A stretch of 42,899 nt of DNA from an uncultured bacterium. GTDB lineage: Bacteria > Patescibacteriota > Minisyncoccia > Phycocordibacterales > UBA2100. The stretch lies in the NCBI GenBank assembly GCA_903854215.1, contig CAINVT010000008.1:1-42899 (forward strand), in the 5' to 3' direction. Every line of letters starts with the position of its first letter. The first letter of the stretch is position 1. This document shows positions 36,752 through 42,899 of the stretch, piece after piece. Position numbers and translations under genes: made by a program. Under the pieces are notes generated by a model. It saw nothing but the letters and a program-made list of their open reading frames with translations. It did not search any database and was not told the origin of the DNA.

Positions 36752-37255
36752 TTAGGATATCACAGAGGGATCAATGTGTTGACGCACGAGACGATACTCA
36801 TGCCAGATGAGCCACATGATAATGACGTCGAATAGTGTAAGCGCGATGAGCAGGATCGAATGTCCTATCGCGATCTGGTAAATCTGATAGACCATAAAAA
36901 GCGCGAGCACTACGAGTGAAGCGGGATATGCCCAGAGCTTATTCTTGAGGAGTGCGATCACGAGCAGGAATTTAATAATGCCGCGGCTCAAGAGATACAT
37001 GGCGAGAAACATTCTCGGTGTGAGTGAGAATTGTTGGGCGAGCGTCAGCGCGTGTGTCGCGATGAAGTTGCCCGGTTCTTCGACGAGTTCATCCTGGCTT
37101 GCTGCAATAATGGCGTTACCGATCGCCGCCGGTGCGATGAAGATCGCCATGGTACCGGCAACTATTTCAGTCGCCGAAAGTATACCCTTGAGGACGATAC
37201 CGGTGCGGAATAGACGATAGATATATTTTTCGCGCAAAGCTCGGATCGTATCCAT
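36752..37255 (-). CDS. DUF2127-like membrane protein
   Basis: Four TM segments; RTGIVLKGILSATEIVAG...LSRGIIKFLLVIALLKNKLWAYPASLVVLALFMVYQIY. Confidence 0.7.
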   Translation of the reverse strand: MDTIRALREKYIYRLFRTGIVLKGILSATEIVAGTMAIFIAPAAIGNAIIAASQDELVEEPGNFIATHALTLAQQFSLTPRMFLAMYLLSRGIIKFLLVIALLKNKLWAYPASLVVLALFMVYQIYQIAIGHSILLIALTLFDVIIMWLIWHEYRLVRQHIDPSVIS

Positions 37256-37457
37256 CGCTCTACGATACTATGATTTCATTTCGTTGTCTGTACCAAGTCT
37301 ACTCCAACGCAAGATGGTGCTGAAATCGGAGACGATTCCAGCGTAAAGGGAGCCCAAGACCCCTGAGCTTCCTGCGCCGTCTCGCCGTACCATGCCGAGT
37401 ATATGACACTAGGTATGAACGACGACAACATTGTGAGTATCACCACGGGGTGCTTCA

Positions 37458-38724
37458 TGTTTCTAAGCCGGAGTACCGGCAAGAAACATTGGTCGCGCAC
37501 AGCTCCGGGAGTTCTTGAAACTCTCGAATAGTGCGACCTTTAGTAGGACAGATCGTGACGAGGCATACGAGTGGATCGGCAAGACATTGGGAAAGTTCGG
37601 ATACCACCGGATAGCGAAGAAGAACAAGGGAGTGGTACGGGCGTATATCCGGAGCATAACCGTGTACTCGGACACGCAGCTCGACCGGTTGATCCGGAGA
37701 AAACGCGAAGTGGGTCGCGTTGTCGCGAAGTCGAGGACACAAACGACGTTCCCGACCATCTACATACCGGAAGACATCGCGCTTCTCGTAGAGGTCGACA
37801 ATGCGGAAGGACGACGTACGGGAGGAGCGTTGAAGAAAACGCTCGTCGATATGTTCCATGTGTATGGCGACACTCGCTTCGAGCGTCTCTCACGTATCTC
37901 GGTCTCGCATCTGTACAACCTGCGCGGGACGCGCGTGTACCAGTCACGGTCTTTGACGTACACAAAGACGATGCCCACATCCGTGGATATCGGTATACGC
38001 AAGAAACCTCGTCCCAAGGGGCAAACTTGATTCCTTCGCGTAGATTCAGTGCATCAGGGCGATCGAGACAAAGAAAAGGGTGTGTACCACATCAATCTCG
38101 TGGACGAGGTGACGCAGGACGAGATCGTGGCCACGGTGGAGGGGATCTCGGAGGAGTTCCTGCGGCCTGCTCTTGAGAGGCACTTGCGGCGTTCCCTGTC
38201 GTGGTACTCAGTTTCCAAGGCCAAGCCACGAGTTTGCTAATTCGTCCGACAACGGCTCGGAGTACCTCAACAAAGTGGTGGCGCGACTGCTACAGAAACT
38301 TCTGATCGAGCAGACGAAGTCGAGATCGCGGCGAACGAATGACAACGCGCTCGCTGAAGGGAAGAACGCTGTGGTGGTGCGCAAGCACTTCGGGTATGCA
38401 CACATTCCGAGGAAATATGCATCTCTCATGAACGAGTTCAACCGCGACTACCTCAATCCGTACCTGCTCAATCATCGGCAATGCGCGTTTGCGGACGAGA
38501 CCATAGACGAGCGCGGCAAGATTCACAAAGTGTACAAGTAATATCTGACTCTGCGTGAGAAGCTCCTGTCGATTGTGAATGTTGAACAGTATCTCAAACA
38601 CGGCATCACGAAAGAATCGCTCCGGATACGTATGATGGTACAAACACATCTCGCCGCCGCGCAGGAAATGCAGCGGGCGAAACAGACATTATTCAAAGAA
38701 ATCAGACGCCGCAAGGTACGCTAG
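37458..38724 (+). pseudogene. decayed DDE integrase/transposase (IS481/ISNCY-like)
   Basis: Fragments in different frames: AQLREFLKLSNSATFSRTDRDEAYEWI..., VDSVHQGDRDKEKGVYHINLVDEVTQ, SSDNGSEYLN...NDNALAEGKN; internal TGA (38028) and TAA (38539). Confidence 0.8.
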
Positions 38725-38759
38725 ATTTCAGCACCATCTACGGATTAGAAAATACTTAG

Positions 38760-38832
38760 TGCGCCCACCTGGATTCGAACCAGGGACAAACTCCTTAAAA
38801 GGGAGCTGCTCTACCAGCTGAGCTATGGGCGC
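38760..38832 (-). tRNA. tRNA-Lys (anticodon TTT)
   Basis: Cloverleaf GCGCCCA TA GCTC AGCTGGTA GAGC A GCTCC CTTTTAA GGAGT TTGTC CCTGG TTCGAAT CCAGG TGGGCGC A; CCA not encoded. Confidence 0.95.
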
Positions 38833-38915
38833 GCTTCGTCCTTCCGTGGCCTTGTGCGGAGGGGGAGCGTTGTGATTGTATGCGCGTCCGGCGGAAACGT
38901 CCACCCCATCCTTGT

Positions 38916-39317
38916 TTACAAGGGAAAATCGAGGCCAAGGGGGCCGGCTCCGGAGATGAGAAGCGCAAGGCACATAAGGAAAAGCAGTGCATACGTACTG
39001 CGTGGCAACGGCCGCAGTGATTCGTACTGTTTCGACAGCGACATGTGTTTGATGACAATGATAATGCCGATAATAGCGGCGGCTTGCGTGCCATACCCCA
39101 CCAGTATCGCGAGGCCGTCGAAGATGGTTATGACTCCGGAGATCCACAGCATCCACGATGCAGGACTGCCGAGAATCGGTAGGCGGATCTTCGTCAGATC
39201 ATTGCGGCGTACGATCAAGAAATAACCGGCATAGATGAACGAGATCCCGACGCCGATGCGTAGGATCGTAGCGGTAAACGGTGCGAGCCAAAGAATTTGT
39301 GGAATGAGTGAAAGCAT
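38916..39317 (-). CDS. DoxX-like small membrane protein
   Basis: ILRIGVGISFIYAGYFLI...SGVITIFDGLAILVGYGTQAAAIIGIIIVI. Confidence 0.65.
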   Translation of the reverse strand: MLSLIPQILWLAPFTATILRIGVGISFIYAGYFLIVRRNDLTKIRLPILGSPASWMLWISGVITIFDGLAILVGYGTQAAAIIGIIIVIKHMSLSKQYESLRPLPRSTYALLFLMCLALLISGAGPLGLDFPL

Positions 39318-39320
39318 ACG

Positions 39321-39355
39321 AACTAGGTTGTAGCTTCTAGCTTATAGGTTTTAGG
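39321..39355. repeat. family A heptad array, single arm: AACTAGG TTGTAGC TTCTAGC TTATAGG TTTTAGG
   Basis: Five in-phase 7-mers; no convincing inverted partner nearby. Confidence 0.8.
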
Positions 39356-39425
39356 AAATACGGCAAGTTCCGTACCGAACATGTCAGTGCTTGTGCATCG
39401 GACATACAATCGCTACATTGCATAT

Positions 39426-39893
39426 ATGCAATATGAGGTCGCGGTGCTTTTGCACAACATTAGGAGTGCGCACAACGTCGGCGCCATATTTCGCACCGCG
39501 GATGCCGCAGGTGTGACGAAGATCTACTTGAGCGGATATACACCGACCCCGATCGATCGTTTTGGCAGACCGCGCAAAGAGATCGAGAAGACTGCACTCG
39601 GCGGAGAGTTTTCCGTCAGGTGGGAATATGCGAAAGCTCCGGCACTGGTTATTTCGAAATTAAAAAAGTCGGGCTGGCATATCGTTGGCGTTGAGCAAGA
39701 TGAGCGCGCGATCGACTACCGAACATTCAAGACGGACAAACCGACGCTCATAATCCTCGGTAACGAGGTGAAAGGGATTTCAAAAAGCCTACGCGATCGA
39801 TGTAACACGCTCGTCGAGATACCGATGCACGGAACAAAAGAATCGCTCAACGTTTCGGTTGCAGCGGGGATCATCCTATTCAGCCTTTTGTGA
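39426..39893 (+). CDS. TrmH family RNA methyltransferase (short form)
   Basis: LLHNIRSAHNVGAIFRTADAAGVTKIYLSGYTPTP; ILGNEVKGI; ESLNVSVAAGIILF. Confidence 0.9.
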   Translation: MQYEVAVLLHNIRSAHNVGAIFRTADAAGVTKIYLSGYTPTPIDRFGRPRKEIEKTALGGEFSVRWEYAKAPALVISKLKKSGWHIVGVEQDERAIDYRTFKTDKPTLIILGNEVKGISKSLRDRCNTLVEIPMHGTKESLNVSVAAGIILFSLL

Positions 39894-39897
39894 AGAC

Positions 39898-40203
39898 TTA
39901 ATAACCGTTCGGATCAGAAGATCCTGTTTGATAGATCGTCGTCGGACCGGCGGATGATGATGTCGCGGTTGAGCTTGGCATCGAGACGGTCGGGTAGGTC
40001 GACGGTGTGCCGGGGATCTTGAAGGTCTCGCCGGTCGTTGATCCGACCTGGAAGAAATAATCGAGGACGCTGTGATATTGGAACGGATTGCGGTAGTGGT
40101 TTACTGCCGCTTTGATGTTTTGGAATCCGCCGCCGAGAATCCAAATGATGATAAAAGCGACGAGCAAGATCGCGACAATTGCAATGAGAATACGTTTTAT
40201 CAT
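39898..40203 (-). CDS. small hypothetical membrane protein
   Basis: N-terminal TM (ILIAIVAILLVAFIIIWILGGG), low-complexity Ser/Thr tail. Confidence 0.5.
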   Translation of the reverse strand: MIKRILIAIVAILLVAFIIIWILGGGFQNIKAAVNHYRNPFQYHSVLDYFFQVGSTTGETFKIPGTPSTYPTVSMPSSTATSSSAGPTTIYQTGSSDPNGY

Positions 40204-40219
40204 ACGAGATGCCCGATCA

Positions 40220-41494
40220 TTATACTGCAGGCTTTGCAGTGGAGCGCTTGGCTAACTCTTCGCGTGCGACTCGTGCATCGCTCCACGGCTCTTTGCTGCC
40301 GCGTGGGCCGCAAATGCACGGATCGGTGCCTTTGCCGCTGATGAGCACTGCGTCTCCGGTATGCGCGAGCGAGAGTGCGTTCGCGATCGCTTCACGCCGA
40401 TCCATGATGATGACCGGCTGGCGTTTCATGCCACGGGCGAGGCCATCGATGATCGACCGAGGATCCTCATCGTAGGGATCTTCGTTCGTAAGGATGACGA
40501 CATCACAGCGCGCATCGGCGATGCTGCCCATCACCGGTCGTTTCCAGAGATCGCGGCCGCCGCCGGTCGAACCAAGCACGCAGATTTTACGGCTGTGATC
40601 ATACGCATCATAGAGAGCAGTGAGCGAATCCGGCGTGTGCGCGTAATCGACGACGACTGTAAAATCTTGGTGCTCCTCGACTCGTTCCGCACGACCGGGG
40701 ATGCGCGTGAGCTTCTCGAATGCGCGCACGATCGTCGATGTCGGTATGTTGAATGCACGTGCGACGGTCGCCGCCGCGATCGCATTCTTGAGCGAGAATT
40801 CTCCCGGCAAGTGGATCTGGATGTCGGTATCGTCAAAACGGAAACGTCCGCCGACCTCGGTGGATTCGTACGGTGCGTTGCCGGAAAGCGAGAAGGGGAG
40901 CGCATGCTCGACGGGGAGCGTGAGATATCGTGTGCTCTCCCTGTCGTCGGCATTCGCAACCATTACGCGCGGGCGCTTGCTGCTTCGCGCCAGATGAAGG
41001 CCGATCTCATACTTGGCGTTAGCGTATGCTTGTAACGATCCGTGCGACTCGATATGCTCGGGTGCGAGATTGGTAAAGACCAGTGCGTCGAGTGCGATAC
41101 CGCGATGTCGGTATTGTCGGGCGCCTTCGGACGTCATTTCAAGAATTGCGACGGTACAGTGCGCACGGACAGCTCGATCCAAGAACCGTTGCATGAAAAA
41201 CCGTCCCGGCATCGACATACGCAACTCGTTCGGATTTGTTTTGTCGCCGATCTTGAATCGAATTGAATCCTGAACGGCAGTCTTGTAACCCGCTTCTTCG
41301 AAGATCGCATTGATCATCTCGGCCGTCGATGATTTTCCTTTGGTCCCAGTGACGGCGATCACGAGCAGTTTGCTCGAGGGGAATCCGTAGAGTAATGCAC
41401 CGAGCTGCGCGACACAAAAATGATAGCCGTTCACGACCGGCGGTGGTGTGAGCTTGTGCAATGCCGCCTTTAGTTTCCAGATGAATGCATTCAT
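40220..41494 (-). CDS. Mur ligase family protein (MurE-like)
   Basis: VTGTKGKSSTAEMINAIFEEAGYK; NLAPEHIESHGS; VVDYAHTPDSL; VLGSTGGGRDLWKRPVMG; TNEDPYDEDP. Confidence 0.88.
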   Translation of the reverse strand: MNAFIWKLKAALHKLTPPPVVNGYHFCVAQLGALLYGFPSSKLLVIAVTGTKGKSSTAEMINAIFEEAGYKTAVQDSIRFKIGDKTNPNELRMSMPGRFFMQRFLDRAVRAHCTVAILEMTSEGARQYRHRGIALDALVFTNLAPEHIESHGSLQAYANAKYEIGLHLARSSKRPRVMVANADDRESTRYLTLPVEHALPFSLSGNAPYESTEVGGRFRFDDTDIQIHLPGEFSLKNAIAAATVARAFNIPTSTIVRAFEKLTRIPGRAERVEEHQDFTVVVDYAHTPDSLTALYDAYDHSRKICVLGSTGGGRDLWKRPVMGSIADARCDVVILTNEDPYDEDPRSIIDGLARGMKRQPVIIMDRREAIANALSLAHTGDAVLISGKGTDPCICGPRGSKEPWSDARVAREELAKRSTAKPAV

Positions 41495-42075
41495 AGATCG
41501 TGCTTGTGCGTACCCAGGATGCGCAGCGATTCGCGTAGCCGTTCACTCGAACCTTCGATCTCAGCAGGGACGTTACGCAATGCCTTGCGAGCCTCATCTG
41601 CTGAATATCCGAGAGCTCGCATTGCCTCGAGTGCTTCCATATCGCCCTTGGGCATCGCAGGGCCAGCACTTCCACCGGCGAGTACCTTGTCTTTAAGCTC
41701 AAGCACGATCTTCTCGGCGGTCTTCTTGCCGATACCGGAGATATTGGTGAGATATGCGGCATTGCCCGATGCAATCGCACTGCGCAGTGTCTCCGATGAG
41801 GCAGCGTCAAGGATGCTGAGCGCGGATTTCGGTCCGATACCGGAAACAGAGAGAAGCAGCATAAAAGAGGCAAGCTCTACTTCGGCAGGGAATCCGTAGA
41901 GATCGAGGATGTCTTCACGCACGGCGAGATGTGTCCAGAATTCAGTCTTTCCATCGAGCGCGAGGCGTGCGAGTGTTTCTTTGGTCGCGAATACCTTGTA
42001 TCCGACACCACCGACAAGGACGATACAATGATTGTCACGTATGGCACGTACCGTACCTTCAAGATAACCAATCAT
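41491..42075 (-). CDS. ruvA: Holliday junction branch migration protein RuvA
   Basis: MIGYLEGTVRAI; FWTHLAVREDILDLYGF; ISGIGPKSALSIL; ISGIGKKTAEKIVLELKDK. Confidence 0.95.
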   Translation of the reverse strand: MIGYLEGTVRAIRDNHCIVLVGGVGYKVFATKETLARLALDGKTEFWTHLAVREDILDLYGFPAEVELASFMLLLSVSGIGPKSALSILDAASSETLRSAIASGNAAYLTNISGIGKKTAEKIVLELKDKVLAGGSAGPAMPKGDMEALEAMRALGYSADEARKALRNVPAEIEGSSERLRESLRILGTHKHDL

Positions 42076-42077
42076 GG

Positions 42078-42172
42078 GAGTAAGTATCAGGCATCAGGCA
42101 CCAAGTATCAAGGAAGCTGATTGCTCCGCGCCGTTTTTGCTACGTGGGGTTTTGAAACTTGATACTTTCGCT
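42078..42172. repeat. family B inverted heptad pair upstream of ruvA (right arm short)
   Basis: Left: GAGTAAG TATCAGG CATCAGG CACCAAG TATCAAG; right: TTGAAAC TTGATAC TTTCGCT. Confidence 0.7.
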
Positions 42173-42195
42173 CCTACAGTGTAGGATGCGACGCA

Positions 42196-42462
42196 ATGGC
42201 AAAGACAAGTTCAGCAAAAAAGGCGCTTCGCGTTTCTGCTCGTCGGAAGGTTTTTAATATTCGCCGCAAGAAGACGATGAAGGACGCCGTCAAAGAGACC
42301 GGTAAACTCATCACCGGCAAAGATATAAAAGGTGCCGCGGCCAGCATGCCGGCCCTGTACAAGGCGATCGACAAAGCTGCGAAGCACGGCACAATCAAGA
42401 AGAATACCGCCGCACGCATGAAGTCGCGCATCGCAAAGCATCTCGGTGCGGCTACGAAGTAG
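42196..42462 (+). CDS. rpsT: 30S ribosomal protein S20
   Basis: MAKTSSAKKALRVSARRKVFNIRRKKTMKDAVKE...AIDKAAKHGTIKKNTAARMKSRIAKHL. Confidence 0.9.
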   Translation: MAKTSSAKKALRVSARRKVFNIRRKKTMKDAVKETGKLITGKDIKGAAASMPALYKAIDKAAKHGTIKKNTAARMKSRIAKHLGAATK

Positions 42463-42495
42463 TGCGTTCGTGGTATAGTACGCGAGTACGTTATA

Positions 42496-42567
42496 GCTCC
42501 CGTCGTTCAACGGATAGGACGCGACCTTGCGGAGGTCGTGATGTAGGTTCGATTCCTGCCGGGAGCA
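42496..42567 (+). tRNA. tRNA-Arg (anticodon GCG)
   Basis: GCTCCCG...CGACC TTGCGGA GGTCG...AGGTTCGATTCCT GCCGGGAGC A; acceptor 7 bp, anticodon loop TTGCGGA. Confidence 0.85.
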
Positions 42568-42899
42568 CAAAACGAGTAAGCGCAGTTTTGTGCTGGCCGC
42601 AACCGCGTCGGCGGTGAGGCGGGGTCGCGCAAAATCTCAGCAGAGATTTATGCGTGACCACAGAGTGAGTTTACGAACGATGTGCTCCCGGCATGGGAGG
42701 GGTGAATAGAGATTCATGCCGCGAGGCTTCGGGGGAACGGGAGTTCCCCGTGGAGGAAGGCAGGCCGCTTTGCGGCCGTTGGAAAACCGTGGGCTACCGA
42801 TTAGCCTACGCTTGCGTAGTTGCAAATCGCAGTACCCATGGGTATTTCCAAGTTGGCGCGGAGCACCCGTCAACGTGATCGATAACAAAATTGCCCCCG

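Noticed and set aside
37571-38176. 201-aa plus-strand ORF in the transposase region
   Set aside because: Alternative frame of the decayed integrase; the recognisable DDE fragments lie in other frames.
42637-42888. 83-aa minus ORF and 61-aa plus ORF near the window end
   Set aside because: Overlapping open frames in a GC-rich hairpin-dense segment; no family resemblance and truncated context.

Overview
The window looks like a chromosomal segment of a Patescibacteria/CPR-type (Parcubacteria-like) bacterium; the lineage is inferred from gene content and style and was not searched. It contains: (i) a type IV secretion-like operon (VirB6/TrbL-like, PrgI, TraC-N/VirB4-like, pilin-like, ~1-10.4 kb); (ii) the canonical origin neighbourhood jag-yidC-rnpA-rpmH | dnaA-dnaN with DnaA boxes; (iii) PBP1A, ruvC, a RecB/Cas4-like nuclease, a fused restriction-modification gene, a PemK-like toxin, yebC, RNA methyltransferases, and a low-GC Fic gene; (iv) ruvB, a PilB/GspE ATPase, tsaE, polA, holA, uppP, a decayed DDE transposase, tRNA-Lys, a Mur ligase, ruvA, rpsT and tRNA-Arg. 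The most striking unexplained signal is a dispersed set of degenerate 7-nt tandem repeats in three word families (~CTAGGTT, ~TTGATAC, ~CTTTCAG). Most occur as inverted pairs packed flush against stop and start codons. In two cases the inverted pair brackets a four-helix-bundle (S23/IVP-like) gene, so the T4SS operon seems to carry IVS-like stem-loop elements outside 23S rRNA. Two other long perfect hairpins (rpmH/dnaA gap and upstream of ruvB) are also unexplained.
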